A stretch of DNA of 64,000 nt from Larkinella terrae (lineage in GTDB: Bacteria > Bacteroidota > Bacteroidia > Cytophagales > Spirosomataceae), in contig NZ_WJXZ01000014.1 of the NCBI RefSeq assembly GCF_009668025.1, positions 1,012,448 to 1,076,447 of the forward strand, read 5' to 3'. The notes under the pieces were generated by a model. It was not told the origin of the DNA. It saw nothing but the letters and a program-made list of their open reading frames with translations, and searched no databases. The position numbers were made by a program, and so were the translations under genes. Position 1 is the first letter of the stretch. Every line of letters begins with the position of its first letter. Of this stretch, positions 1 to 9,392 are shown in pieces.

Positions 1-1
1 T

Positions 2-724
2 GATTCCACGGGGGCGGTTCTGGTCAACGAAGCAATGCTCCGGCGGCTGGGCTGGAAAAACCGGACGACCGGCTTGATTGAAGTAAACGAAAAGAAAGTA
101 GCGATTGCCGGGGTCATCCATGATTTTCACCTGCGCTCGCTCCACAACCAGATCGAACCGCTGCTGCTGGAGATGAGCCGGGAAAAAGGCGATCATCTGC
201 TCATCCGGGTGGCTCCGAAAAACATTCCGGCGGCTCTGGCGTACGTGCAGAAGATGTTTGAAGCGGTGAATCCAAATCAGCCGTTTGAATACGCCTTTCT
301 GGATCAGACGTTTGCCGAACAATACCGCTCCGACGAACGGAAAGGCGGTTTATTCCTGGCCTTTTCGGGAATTGCCATTTTCATTGCGTGCCTCGGCCTG
401 TTTGGTCTGGCGGCTTTCACGGCCGAGCAACGCAAGAAAGAAATCGGCGTTCGGAAGGTTTTGGGCGCATCGGTGTCCAGCGTCGTCGCGCTGTTGTCGC
501 AGGATTTCCTGAAACTGGTGTTGATGGGCATTGTGCTGGCAATACCGGTTGGCTGGTACGTCATGCGGCAGTGGCTCACGGATTTCGCCTACAAGATCGA
601 CCTTGACTGGTGGGTGTTCGCGCTGGCGGGCTCGCTGGCGTTGCTGATTGCGTTGCTCACGGTCATTTTCCAGAGTGTCAAAACCGCATTGATGAATCCC
701 GTAAAGAGCTTGCGGGCCGAGTGA
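2..724 (+). CDS. FtsX/MacB-type ABC transporter permease, C-terminal part (5' end outside window)
   Basis: The reading frame is open from base 2, so the gene begins before the window; an internal ATG at 35 is not the likely start because the frame upstream (DSTGAVLVNEAML) fits the family. The visible part has the end of the periplasmic MacB-like domain, then three hydrophobic segments. The segment at about bases 350-420 (FSGIAIFIACLGLFGLAAFT) is followed by the EQRKKEIGVRKVLGAS motif, which is the coupling-helix signature of the FtsX/MacB permease family. The protein ends with the usual NPVKSLRAE tail. Bacteroidota carry many such four-helix permeases, often in antimicrobial-efflux or lipoprotein-export ABC systems; the substrate cannot be told from this fragment. 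Confidence 0.9.
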   Translation, partial: DSTGAVLVNEAMLRRLGWKNRTTGLIEVNEKKVAIAGVIHDFHLRSLHNQIEPLLLEMSREKGDHLLIRVAPKNIPAALAYVQKMFEAVNPNQPFEYAFLDQTFAEQYRSDERKGGLFLAFSGIAIFIACLGLFGLAAFTAEQRKKEIGVRKVLGASVSSVVALLSQDFLKLVLMGIVLAIPVGWYVMRQWLTDFAYKIDLDWWVFALAGSLALLIALLTVIFQSVKTALMNPVKSLRAE

Positions 725-766
725 AAAAACTGCCTGAATCTTCCTTTTCATAACCTATCCCCAACC

Positions 767-1675
767 ATGAAGTTGCTTCAAGCTCTATCGGTTTGTTTAC
801 TAATGACTTTTGAAACGATCGGCCAGCGGGCGATGCCGGTTTCGTCGATGTACCTGAATCAAAAACCGCCCGGTCGGGTTGCGGAAGTGTTTGCGCCGGG
901 GACGGTTTCGGCGAAAGATACCTACGAATACGGCTCCGTTTTTTCGAAAGACGGCCGGGAGTTTTACTACGCCGTGATCATCAATAAAAAACCGCAAATC
1001 CGGCTGATTCGGTTTGAAAACAACCGCTGGACGGAACCGGCCATTGTCCTGGCCAGCGATCAGTACGAATACAATGACCCGTTTTTGTCACCCGACGGAT
1101 CGAAGCTGTTTTTCATTTCGGATCGCGTGGCCGACGGCAAAGGCCCCAAAAAGGATTTTGACATCTGGTACATCAACCGGACCAAAACCGGTTGGGATTC
1201 CTCCCGGATTATCAGCGCCGGAAAGTCCATCAATGCCGGAAAAAACGAATACTACATGTCGTTTACAACCAGCGGAACGATGTATTTCTCGTCGAACCGG
1301 GAAACCGGTCAGGCCAACGACAACAATTACGACGTGTATTCGTCCCGGTTTTCGAAGGGGGAATTTCAGCCCGCGCAGAAGCTCGACGCAGCAGTCAACA
1401 GCGATCATTACGAAGCCGACGTGTTTGTGGCACCCGACGAGTCGTACCTGATTTTTTGCGCCGAACGGCCCGATGGTTTGGGAAAAGGCGATCTGTTCAT
1501 CAGCTTTAAAGACGCGAACGGCGGGTGGCAGAAAGCCAAAAACATGGGCAGCGCCGTCAACACCGACCAATACGAGTTTTGCCCCTTCGTTTCCAGTGAC
1601 GGAAAATACCTGTTTTTCAGCCGAAGCGGGGATATTTTCTGGGTCAGCGCTGAGGTTATCCAGGCCCTTCGGTAA
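767..1675 (+). CDS. Exported PD40 (TolB-like) beta-propeller protein
   Basis: 302 aa with a short N-terminal signal-like segment (MKLLQALSVCLLMTFETIGQ). Repeated blade motifs of PD40/WD40-like type follow: FSKDGREFYYAV, LSPDGSKLFFISDR, FTTSGTMYFSSNR, VAPDESYLIFCAERPDG and VSSDGKYLFFSRSGDIFWV. These are the S-DG-x-L-F-F pattern of TolB-like propellers. The family usually acts in the periplasm or on the surface as a binding platform; no catalytic residues can be assigned. It lies 42 nt after the permease on the same strand and may share its transcript. A nested palindrome and a bidirectional terminator follow it. Confidence 0.8.
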   Translation: MKLLQALSVCLLMTFETIGQRAMPVSSMYLNQKPPGRVAEVFAPGTVSAKDTYEYGSVFSKDGREFYYAVIINKKPQIRLIRFENNRWTEPAIVLASDQYEYNDPFLSPDGSKLFFISDRVADGKGPKKDFDIWYINRTKTGWDSSRIISAGKSINAGKNEYYMSFTTSGTMYFSSNRETGQANDNNYDVYSSRFSKGEFQPAQKLDAAVNSDHYEADVFVAPDESYLIFCAERPDGLGKGDLFISFKDANGGWQKAKNMGSAVNTDQYEFCPFVSSDGKYLFFSRSGDIFWVSAEVIQALR

Positions 1676-1678
1676 TAG

Positions 1679-1744
1679 GCCCCCAACCCCCTGAAGGGGG
1701 CTGCTAAATCAGGTTTCATAAAGCCCTTTTAGGGGGTTGGGGGC
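1679..1744. repeat. Nested palindromic repeat, copy 1 (CCCCCAACCCCCT type)
   Basis: Two arms, 1679-1700 and about 1724-1744, are near-perfect inverted copies, and each arm also contains a small internal palindrome (CCCCCTgaAGGGGG). The same design recurs at 33847-33921 and 43635-43701. Here it sits between convergent genes just before a conventional terminator. Confidence 0.8.
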
Positions 1745-1750
1745 AAAAAA

Positions 1751-1775
1751 GCCGCAAACGGAATCCGTTTGCGGC
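1751..1775. terminator. Bidirectional intrinsic terminator
   Basis: A perfect 12-bp stem (gccgcaaacgga / tccgtttgcggc) is flanked by A-run and T-run on either side (aaaaaa before, tttttt after), so it can terminate both the plus-strand PD40 gene and the minus-strand oxidoreductase gene that converge here. Confidence 0.85.
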
Positions 1776-1790
1776 TTTTTTGATGATCCA

Positions 1791-3164
1791 CTACCGTCCG
1801 GCAATTCGCCAGCCGTCGCGGTAAATTCGGCTCAGATACCGCTCCGCGTCGGGATTATTCGGGAATTTCATTTTGGCTGAATCCCATTCCAGCAGCTTGC
1901 CCGGCACGCGAATGGCCACCGTTCCCAGTAGAATCGCTTCGGTCATGGGGCCGGATTGGGCAAAGTGCGACTCGGTTTTTTCACCACCCAGGCAGGCATC
2001 CACAAAATGGTGGTAGTGATTGCGGTCGGGCAGTTCGGGTACTTTATAGTTTTCAAAACTGGTTTTTGGTAACAAAACCGGGAACCCACCGTGCGGAATG
2101 AGCAGCGCGCCTTTCGTACCGATCAGCATCGCCGATTCGGCCGGGTAATCCGCCACCGAATACAAGGCCCGGATTTCTTCCGGCGGATAAAATTCACCGT
2201 CGAACCACTCCAGGGGCAGGGTTTTTGACTCGGTCATTTTATTCCCCGGAAACGTCCAGGTGATGTGGTTGCCCTGCGGCCAGGTGTCGGCCCGGCGCGC
2301 GGGCGATTCTTCCCAGGATTTCTGTACTTCGGCAATCACCGATTTGGGCGGTTTCAGGCCCAGTCCTTTCCAGACGGCATCGAAAATATGGCAGCCTATA
2401 TCGCCCGACCAGCCGGTTCCGAAATCCTGCCAGGCCCGCCATTTGGTGGGGTGGTAGATGTCCGGCGAAAAAGGCCGCGCGGGGGCGGTTCCGAGCCACA
2501 GATCCCAGTTCAGGGTCGATGGTGCTTCCTGTCCTTCGGCCGGGCGCGGGCCAACGAGCCGGTAATTTTCAACGGCACCGGGGCGGTTTGAACACAGGTA
2601 AGCGTGCTTGATTTTGCCGATGGCGCCTTCCTTAATCCAGCGCACGGCCGTGCGGTCGCCTTTGGTAGAGGCAATCTGGGTGCCCAGTTGGGTGATCACG
2701 CCGGCTTTGACGGCGGTTTCGGTCAGGGCGCGCACCTCGGCCACATCGTGACACATCGGTTTCTGGCAATAGACGTGTTTGCCCGCCCGAATGGCATTTA
2801 CGGCAATGACAAAGTGGTTATGATCCGGCACGGTGACGTTCACCGAATCAATTTTGTCGCCTTCTTTTTCGAGAAGCTCACGCCAGTCGGTGTAGGTCCG
2901 CGCGTTCGGAAAGGCTTCGGACGCTTTTTTCAGCCGAACCGAATCGACATCGCAGAGGGCGACAATGTTGACTTTGGGGTGCTTGCCAAACTGGTTCAGA
3001 TCGCCCCAGCCCATTCCGCCCACGCCGATGCAGGCATGATTAAGTTTGTCGTTCGGGCCGAGCTTTCGCCGGGAAGCCCGGAGCGCCAGCGGGGGAGCCA
3101 GGGCCGTTGCCGCAGCCGCCAGCAAAAAATCACGCCGGGATACGGTAAATGCTTTTTTGGTCAT
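1791..3164 (-). CDS. Gfo/Idh/MocA family oxidoreductase, Tat-exported
   Basis: 457 aa. The N-terminus carries a twin-arginine signal (SRRDFLLAAAATALAPPLAL), so it is expected in the periplasm with bound cofactor. The Rossmann part starts near residue 40 (HACIGVGGMGWGDL) and the family motif with the catalytic lysine is EKP-like (HVYCQKPMCHD, residues about 132-142). The C-terminal half is the GFO_IDH_MocA C-domain (WDLWLGTAPARPF, GDIGCHIFD). Relatives include NAD-dependent sugar dehydrogenases and GH109-type glycosidases, so the exact reaction is open. It is divergent from a DUF1080 gene, a pairing seen in 3-keto-sugar metabolism of Bacteroidota. Confidence 0.88.
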   Translation of the reverse strand: MTKKAFTVSRRDFLLAAAATALAPPLALRASRRKLGPNDKLNHACIGVGGMGWGDLNQFGKHPKVNIVALCDVDSVRLKKASEAFPNARTYTDWRELLEKEGDKIDSVNVTVPDHNHFVIAVNAIRAGKHVYCQKPMCHDVAEVRALTETAVKAGVITQLGTQIASTKGDRTAVRWIKEGAIGKIKHAYLCSNRPGAVENYRLVGPRPAEGQEAPSTLNWDLWLGTAPARPFSPDIYHPTKWRAWQDFGTGWSGDIGCHIFDAVWKGLGLKPPKSVIAEVQKSWEESPARRADTWPQGNHITWTFPGNKMTESKTLPLEWFDGEFYPPEEIRALYSVADYPAESAMLIGTKGALLIPHGGFPVLLPKTSFENYKVPELPDRNHYHHFVDACLGGEKTESHFAQSGPMTEAILLGTVAIRVPGKLLEWDSAKMKFPNNPDAERYLSRIYRDGWRIAGR

Positions 3165-3339
3165 TTTTCAAGGATTTAGGATTCAACTGAATAAGGGCAA
3201 GCCGGTTGCAAACTACCCGTACTGCGGGGCTAACCGAATCTAAATTAAATGGATAATTGAAATTTTCCAATCGGCATTTACCAGAAACCCGCTTATCTTT
3301 AGCTCCTGGTAATGTATTCGACTCCAAAACCTTTTGCTG

Positions 3340-4131
3340 ATGAAATTTTCTATCAACCAATCATTTTCTATTCGGTATCTTTTACTCCTATCTGTCTTCT
3401 GTTCAGGTATTTTTGTACGAGTCGAAGCGCAGGTGGGTGTGGGCACTAAGGCTCCGAAAGATGCTGAAGTGCTGTTCGATGGCTCGCGCCAAATGCTCGA
3501 TTCGAAGTGGATTTATTGGGAAGGCCCCCGGTTTTCCGCTACCCCGCCCATCAAGTGGACAATTGAAAAAGATCCGGCCGGAAAAGGCACGGTTTTGAAC
3601 ACCAACGACCCCGCGGCTGCGGGCGGCAAATACGGTTCTGCCGACATTGTCACCAAACAGGCTTTCCGCGATTTCCGGCTGCACATCGAGTTTTTCATCG
3701 TCAAACCGGGCGGAAATAGTGGAGTTTACTTGCAAAACCGCTACGAAATTCAGGTGCTCGACGGCGACACGACCTCACACGGCATGGCGGCCGTGATCAA
3801 CGAAACGCCCTCGCCCTATTATGCCTACAACGGGGTGGGCAAGTGGAACGCCTACGACATCGTTTTCCGGGCCGCTCGTTTCAAAGACGGCAAACGCACC
3901 GAGAAAGCCATGCTGACGATGTATTTCAATGGCAAAAAAGTACATAAGAACCAGGGTATCAACCAGGTGTGGGGCGGCAAAAATTCGGGCATCGACGGCG
4001 GTAACGACGGCGGCAAGGGCATTACCGACACGCCGGGCGGACTGAAATTGCAGGCCGAAGGGCACGATGTGTACTACCGCAATATCTGGATCAAGGAACT
4101 GGACCTGAAGAATGCCGAAACGGATTTTTAA
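3340..4131 (+). CDS. DUF1080 (3-keto-disaccharide hydrolase-like) secreted protein
   Basis: 263 aa from the ATG at 3340; a TTG six bases upstream is less likely. A signal peptide (FSIRYLLLLSVFCSGIFVRVEAQ) is followed by a DUF1080/3-keto-glycoside hydrolase concanavalin-like fold. Typical motifs are the opening WIYWEGPRFSATPPIKWTIE, DFRLHIEFFIVKPGGNSGVYLQNRYEIQVLDG, and the final HDVYYRNIWIKELD. Family members cleave 3-keto-glycosides by beta-elimination-like chemistry, after a Gfo/Idh/MocA enzyme oxidises C3, which fits the divergent neighbour. The substrate is not known. Confidence 0.88.
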   Translation: MKFSINQSFSIRYLLLLSVFCSGIFVRVEAQVGVGTKAPKDAEVLFDGSRQMLDSKWIYWEGPRFSATPPIKWTIEKDPAGKGTVLNTNDPAAAGGKYGSADIVTKQAFRDFRLHIEFFIVKPGGNSGVYLQNRYEIQVLDGDTTSHGMAAVINETPSPYYAYNGVGKWNAYDIVFRAARFKDGKRTEKAMLTMYFNGKKVHKNQGINQVWGGKNSGIDGGNDGGKGITDTPGGLKLQAEGHDVYYRNIWIKELDLKNAETDF

Positions 4132-4147
4132 AAACCGTCTCTTTTCC

Positions 4148-4189
4148 CAACAAAAACCGCCCGACACCTCTGCCGGGCGGTTTTTGTTG
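4148..4189 (+). terminator. Intrinsic terminator after DUF1080 gene
   Basis: Long inverted repeat caacaaaaaccgcccg... / ...cgggcggtttttgttg with a short loop and terminal T-run, 16 nt past the stop codon. Confidence 0.9.
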
Positions 4190-4313
4190 AAAACTAACAG
4201 GGAATTATTGGGCCACGAATGGTGCGTAACTCGTCTGATAATCAAATAGTTTTTCCGAATTCGGCGTAGGGTTGCCGGGAATCCGTATGCGTGATTCGGA
4301 AGGAGTCGCTCAA

Positions 4314-4967
4314 TTATTTAGTTGAAATGGCTTTTTCGGTCAGGTATTGCATCAATTCGGTCGCAGACTGCAAGGCGGGCCGGGCCAGTGCGTCATTGAA
4401 CAAGACATTGATCGGGCCTTCTCCGAAATACAATCCATCCGAAACCAGAAATGAAATCCGGACATTTCCCTCCTCCGGGTAAGGGCGTCTTTCGCCATTC
4501 CACGGACCAATTTTGGATACGATAGAGATGCTTTCTTTGAACAGTTTATGCGTCAGGCTATGCGAATGAGCATCGGTGGTTTCCCAGATAATTACTTTTT
4601 CGGAATGGTTGATATACCGGGCCGTTCCGTCCTGAAACGAAGCCAGAACGTCCAGTCCGTCGTCGAGTCCGACTTCGATAATAACCGCCAGTAATTCGCG
4701 TTTGGCGATCCGCTGGCTGCTGTTCCGTAAACGGTTGTAGGCCAGAATTTTTGCCCGGGTTTCAACGTTCGGATCGGCGGCTACCCGCTGCAAATCGGAT
4801 GCGTAAGCCGAGTCGGCCATTAAAATGTTCCAGGGATAGGCGTAAGGCTCCCGGATGGTGTTTTTATACAGATCGGTATTGTCGCCAAAGAGCAGTTCAT
4901 AAACCGTATTTAATGAGGGCTCGCGATACGGTTTTGGCGTCGGGTTAAATGTGTCAGTCAGTGTCAT
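4314..4967 (-). CDS. Hypothetical protein, not recognised
   Basis: 217 aa from the ATG at 4967 (MTLTDTFNPTPKPYREP); the frame is open to a TTG at 5006, but the ATG is preferred. There is no signal peptide, membrane segment or motif I can name. It looks like a soluble alpha/beta cytoplasmic protein (stretches such as ELLAVIIEVGLDDGLDVLASFQDG and YINHSEKVIIWETTD). The base composition is slightly more A+T-rich than its neighbours. No operon partner is evident, because a 150-nt gap separates it from the acetyltransferase upstream. Confidence 0.65.
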   Translation of the reverse strand: MTLTDTFNPTPKPYREPSLNTVYELLFGDNTDLYKNTIREPYAYPWNILMADSAYASDLQRVAADPNVETRAKILAYNRLRNSSQRIAKRELLAVIIEVGLDDGLDVLASFQDGTARYINHSEKVIIWETTDAHSHSLTHKLFKESISIVSKIGPWNGERRPYPEEGNVRISFLVSDGLYFGEGPINVLFNDALARPALQSATELMQYLTEKAISTK

Positions 4968-5154
4968 TAGTCGGTGTTGTTCGTGTGTGGAAAATCGATC
5001 CGACAACCGCCGGATTCGGATTCAAAGGTCTACAACCAACACAGACTAACGAAATCGAAATTGGTAACGGGTAGCAATCGGTTAATAGCTGGCGCTATTT
5101 CCGAACCGGAAGACCCGACGCAGAGAGCAGAACACTCAACCGGTTTTTCAGACC

Positions 5155-6009
5155 TCAGCCCAACTCGAAAGTCGTCACCCCAAAAACGCCGTTGAGATTT
5201 ACATCGGGAGTGGAGCCGGTATACATGCGGGCGGTTTCGAAAACCGGTTGCATGCCGTGCCGTCCGGCGAGGGCTACGGCTTCGGGATTTATGGCCGGAA
5301 CATCCAGATAATAAGGCGATTGGAGCGAAATTTGTCCACAAAGGGCATGCAGCAATTGCTCGGCCACGCCCGCAGTTTCGGCAAATAATGGTCCAATTTT
5401 ATAGCCTTTGCGGCAGGGCCGAATCATTCCATATCCTTGAATCTGGTTTTCGGCAAGGGCCGCCAGCGCGACGGAATCGGGTTGCCGAAGCCAGGCAGCC
5501 AGAAATTCCGGTCGATTGGCCGGGAAATACTGACGGTCGTATGCCAGAAGAGACTCGAAGTCGATCTGATCGCAGGGCACAAGGTTTGCACCGGTTTTTG
5601 GAGTGGGTTTGCCGGTGCTGAACCCTTCGAAGCGGATGTTGTTGTAGGCAAATGTAAAACCGGAACGTTTGTAATTTTCCTGCTGCGCCACCACGCCGTC
5701 GAGGCCGATGTTGCAACCGGCCAGTTGCTGCATGGCGGCATTCCAGATTTCCAGCCCGTAGCCTTTTCCCCGGTAGTCCGGCCGGACGATATAAAAACCG
5801 ACAAACCCGAAATCAGGCGGGTAGCGAACCGCCGAAATGCAGGCAATCGGTTTCCCGTTCAGCCAGCCGCCAAGAAAACCCTCGGAATCAGCCGCGTAAA
5901 AACCGGGAGCGTCGTGTAAACCGGGATTCCAGCCTTCGGCAGCCGCCCATTCCACCGCCATTTCCTGCAATTCCGGAAGGCTCATCCGGCGGATTTGTAG
6001 TTCACTCAT
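5155..6009 (-). CDS. GNAT family N-acetyltransferase with C-terminal GNAT-like second domain
   Basis: 284 aa. The first domain (residues 1-135) has the GNAT acetyl-CoA binding loop (FYIVRPDYRGKGYGLEIWNAAMQQL: R-x-x-G-x-G pattern at about residues 79-85). A second acetyltransferase-like domain (about 150-280) follows, as in the YitH/Acetyltransf_18 type (YGMIRPCRKGYKIGPLFAE). Such two-domain proteins acetylate small molecules; the acceptor is unknown. It starts 15 nt or more downstream of the TonB receptor gene's stop in the other direction of reading, that is, it follows... the receptor gene lies upstream on the same strand (stop 6024), so co-transcription is possible. Confidence 0.88.
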   Translation of the reverse strand: MSELQIRRMSLPELQEMAVEWAAAEGWNPGLHDAPGFYAADSEGFLGGWLNGKPIACISAVRYPPDFGFVGFYIVRPDYRGKGYGLEIWNAAMQQLAGCNIGLDGVVAQQENYKRSGFTFAYNNIRFEGFSTGKPTPKTGANLVPCDQIDFESLLAYDRQYFPANRPEFLAAWLRQPDSVALAALAENQIQGYGMIRPCRKGYKIGPLFAETAGVAEQLLHALCGQISLQSPYYLDVPAINPEAVALAGRHGMQPVFETARMYTGSTPDVNLNGVFGVTTFELG

Positions 6010-6023
6010 GGTCCGAAACGGTT

Positions 6024-8462
6024 TTAATAATCGCCTTCCCCCACATCCTTCGTTTTTTTCTTGGCCTGCCGCAAGCGGTAGTTGAACGTCAGGTTGATTT
6101 GCCGCAACCGGCCCTGCGAGTTGTTTTCGGTGTAAAAATTACCCCCTTCCGTGATGGACCGGAACCGCCGGGAGTTGAACACGTCGATCACGTTGAGCGT
6201 CAGCGTGGCGTTGTTTTTCATAATGTCCTTGCTGACCGCAAAATCCAGCGTGGCGATGGCCTTGCGTCTTCCCTGCGGGGTTTGTTGCGGAGCTTCGTAG
6301 TTAGCGCGCAGCTGAATGTCGGTCTTGTCCCAGACTGTCAGGCGGTTCGTGGCCCGTACAAACCAGCTGTAAGTGTCGCTCTGGAAAGTGGCATCGAGGT
6401 TGTTGCCGTTCGTGATCGCCCGAAAAAAGTTGAAACTTCCATCCATTTTCCACCATTTCAAGGGCGTATACGAACTCGTGAATTCGGCTCCGTACGAATC
6501 TTCGGTGGCCAGGTTTTCGGGGCGCGTATTCGAAAAACCGTTGGCGTCGACCCGGCGAATCCGAATGATTTTTCCGGTCGTGTAACGGTAATACAGCGAC
6601 GAACCAATCGAACCTTTTGCGAAGTATTTGATGTGACCCACCTCGAACGCATCCGTAAATTCCGGGTTCAAATCGGGGTTCCCACTGAAGAAATTCCGGT
6701 TGTCGCTGAAGGTCATGAACGGGCTCAGATCGTTGTACGTCGGTCGGCGCACCCGGCGGCTGTAGCTCAGCTGCAACGCATTCTGGCGGGGCAGATCGTA
6801 GGTGACGTGCACGCTCGGAAACAGGTTGGCGTAACTGCGTGGGTTCACATCGTTGGTTTGTTTCAGCGTCGTCGTCACGTCCGTCCATTCTGCCCGTAAA
6901 CCGGCCTGGTACGACAGTTTGCGGGTTTTGTTGCCAATAATTCCGTACACCGCGTTGATATTTTCTTCGTACAGAAAGTCGTTGGTCAAACCAGGAAGTG
7001 GCACCCAGCCGCCGTCGGACGTCTGCTGCCGGACCCAGTAATCGTTGGTCATATCCCGCGAACTGCTCCGCAAACCAGCTTCAAATTTGCCGTCTTTGGC
7101 GAACGGCTGAACGTAATCGATCTGCACCAGAAACTGCTTCTCCGTTTCGTCATTGATCGAGCGTTGCAGCGAATTGGGAACGGTGGACGGTCGGCCGTCG
7201 GGCAGTACGGTTTTTTGCCCAAAATACTGATCGGATTTTTCCCAGTTGTCGAGGTACCGAAGGTCGACGTTCAGTTCGTGGCCCTGACGTTTGAACGAGC
7301 GTTTGTAGCTGATGGCGTATTCGGAATTTGGCTCGGTTTCGGTTTCGTCCTGGGTCCGGTACGTAATGCTGGTCGGGTTGCTGAGGCTCGAAATATAATC
7401 GCGGTAGCGGATGTCCGTAAACCGCTTCCCCTTGCTGATTCGCCAGGTATACGAGCCCGTCAGCACGTTTTTGTCGTTGAAAAAATAATCGATTCCGGCC
7501 CGGGCGTTGTTGTTCTGGCCTTTCAGTTTGTAGGTTGAATTCTGCTGCGTCAGGAAGGTTGAATCGTTGCGGTACACTTCCTGATACTGGGTACTGCGGC
7601 CGGGCGAATTGCGGTACGAAGCCGTGTAGTTGACGAAGAAATTCAGGTTTTTACGCCGGTAATTGACGTTGGCGGCCAGTCCGTAATTGGGCCGGTAGCC
7701 CGTAATGATGTCGAAAGAACCGTTGAAGCCTTCTTTGCGCTCTTTCTTGAGAATGATGTTAATGATTCCGCCCATGCCTTCTGCTTCGTAGCGGGCCGAC
7801 GGATTCGTGATGACTTCGATGCGTTCAATCGCGCTTCCCTGCAACTGCTGCAAACCGCTGCCGCCCTTGATGCTGACCAGCCCCGACGGTTTTCCGTCGA
7901 TCAGAATCCGGACGCTGCCGCTGCCCCGCAGGCTGACATTTCCCTCGACATCCACGGCTACCGACGGCACGTTACTCAGAATGTCGGCGGCTGTTCCACC
8001 CGCGTTGGCGAGGTCTTTGCCGACGTTGAAAATCTTCTTGTCCAGCGAAAACTCCATCGAGCTCTTCTCGCCCTGCACCACCACCTCATCCAATGTACTG
8101 GCCGAAGCCGCGAGTTTGAGCGTGCCCAGATCGAGCGGAGAATTTTCTTTGGTCAGCCGGACGGGTGATTTTTTAATGGATTTATACCCAATGAATTCCA
8201 GCACGGCGTAATAATTCCCGGCTACGGTTTCGACCGTGAAATCGCCGGTTTCGCTCGTAATGGCTCCGGCCACGAACGAACTGTCGGCCTGTTTGAACAA
8301 GCGGACGCTGGCAAAGATCAGGGGCGCGTTGGTTTGGGCGTCCAGGGCTTTTCCCTTCACTTTTAATTTGCCATCTTGCGCGTAGCCCGGCGAGGGAAGG
8401 AAAGGAGACAGCAATAAAATAACCAGACAAAAAAGAGCGGTCGGATAGGTAAAAAAACGCAT
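6024..8462 (-). CDS. TonB-dependent outer-membrane receptor (CarboxypepD_reg-like + barrel)
   Basis: 812 aa from the ATG at 8462, which gives a clean signal peptide (MRFFTYPTALFCLVILLLS...GYAQ); an in-frame ATG at 8492 adds ten residues. Domains in order are a carboxypeptidase-regulatory-like domain (about 40-120, KVKGKALDAQTNAPLIFASV), a plug (ILSNVPSVAVDVEGNVSLRGSG, IDGKPSG, IERIEVITNPSARYEAEGMGGIINIILKK), and an outer-membrane beta-barrel family 3 domain ending in NLTFNYRL. This is the receptor family without a SusD partner. The ligand is unknown; no regulator or anti-sigma gene is next to it. Confidence 0.92.
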   Translation of the reverse strand: MRFFTYPTALFCLVILLLSPFLPSPGYAQDGKLKVKGKALDAQTNAPLIFASVRLFKQADSSFVAGAITSETGDFTVETVAGNYYAVLEFIGYKSIKKSPVRLTKENSPLDLGTLKLAASASTLDEVVVQGEKSSMEFSLDKKIFNVGKDLANAGGTAADILSNVPSVAVDVEGNVSLRGSGSVRILIDGKPSGLVSIKGGSGLQQLQGSAIERIEVITNPSARYEAEGMGGIINIILKKERKEGFNGSFDIITGYRPNYGLAANVNYRRKNLNFFVNYTASYRNSPGRSTQYQEVYRNDSTFLTQQNSTYKLKGQNNNARAGIDYFFNDKNVLTGSYTWRISKGKRFTDIRYRDYISSLSNPTSITYRTQDETETEPNSEYAISYKRSFKRQGHELNVDLRYLDNWEKSDQYFGQKTVLPDGRPSTVPNSLQRSINDETEKQFLVQIDYVQPFAKDGKFEAGLRSSSRDMTNDYWVRQQTSDGGWVPLPGLTNDFLYEENINAVYGIIGNKTRKLSYQAGLRAEWTDVTTTLKQTNDVNPRSYANLFPSVHVTYDLPRQNALQLSYSRRVRRPTYNDLSPFMTFSDNRNFFSGNPDLNPEFTDAFEVGHIKYFAKGSIGSSLYYRYTTGKIIRIRRVDANGFSNTRPENLATEDSYGAEFTSSYTPLKWWKMDGSFNFFRAITNGNNLDATFQSDTYSWFVRATNRLTVWDKTDIQLRANYEAPQQTPQGRRKAIATLDFAVSKDIMKNNATLTLNVIDVFNSRRFRSITEGGNFYTENNSQGRLRQINLTFNYRLRQAKKKTKDVGEGDY

Positions 8463-8806
8463 GCCCGTTGGGGTCGTAAAGGTTAAATTCATTCGGAATA
8501 GGTATAGTGTTCACTACAGCCGGGAGATGGCTTTTTTCATGGTAACCAATGGGAATTCGTCGGGCGGTTCCTTTGGTTGCTATTATCTAGTAGAGATGCT
8601 TTCTTGCAGAACTTAATCTGGAAGTTATCCGGCAAAAATAGGATTTTTTGGATTCAGTTAAAAACGAAAACCGGGTTTGGCGGTCGGATTTTACGGCTTA
8701 CCAGACTATTTTTGCAGGATATACGAAAGACTTTCGGTGACCGCCCGATTAAAACTGTAGATGCGGTTTTCAGAAAAAAAACGAAAACCGGGCAAGTGAT
8801 TTCCAA
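8463..8806. other. Intergenic stretch upstream of the TonB receptor
   Basis: About 340 bases with no supportable gene. It should hold the receptor promoter and the 3' untranslated part of the lipocalin-like gene. I see no clear hairpin terminator or repeat in it. Confidence 0.5.
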
Positions 8807-9265
8807 TCAGAGCGATTTCAGGCTGGGCCGGTGCTTTTTCAGAAGGGAGTCTTTTTCCATTAGTGCTTGAATCCGAGCGAGTTGATCCGCCGGGAGGGTT
8901 GGCGACCGGCTGATGATATCGACGCCTTCGGGAGTAAACAGCGTTTTCGAAAACCAGATGACCGCCCATTGGCCCGACGAATCCAGCAGGGCTACCTTCC
9001 AGTGGCTTCGCACCAGACTCAGTAACCCTTGTCCCCGCCAGACAAAAGCCCTTTCGTCCGCCGGGTCCGGGTAATCAAAACCGGTCAGGGTTTTTATTTT
9101 GTTGTTTTTCAGGTACTTCACTTCGTCGAGCAACACGGTTTTGCCTTTTTTATCCAGGAGTGTGTAAGTAAATGTCGGGTTGGTTTTGTCGCCTTTCAAC
9201 CACATGGGAAAGTTGGTGCTGCAAATAAACCAGGTTCCAACCAGCGTTTGAATGAGGGTGTCCAT
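8807..9265 (-). CDS. Lipocalin-like protein
   Basis: 152 aa. The opening LVGTWFICSTNFPMW is the lipocalin G-x-W strand-A motif. The later segments (FTYTLLDKKGKTVLLDEVKYL, KVALLDSSGQWAVIWFSKT, then ISRSPTLPADQLARIQALMEK, with the conserved arginine before the terminal helix) match bacterial lipocalin-like proteins such as Blc. No signal peptide or lipobox is seen at the chosen ATG, so it may be cytoplasmic, unlike Blc. Its usual role would be binding a small hydrophobic ligand. Confidence 0.65.
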   Translation of the reverse strand: MDTLIQTLVGTWFICSTNFPMWLKGDKTNPTFTYTLLDKKGKTVLLDEVKYLKNNKIKTLTGFDYPDPADERAFVWRGQGLLSLVRSHWKVALLDSSGQWAVIWFSKTLFTPEGVDIISRSPTLPADQLARIQALMEKDSLLKKHRPSLKSL

Positions 9266-9392
9266 GATGTGAAGGTTATAGTAAATAGTGGTCCTGTTGC
9301 GTTTTTATTACCGAATAGAAATGATGAATTGATGAACTCTGTTTTGATGCCGTTAGACATCCAATATTTGTAGCAATTTCGTGTCCTTTTTT

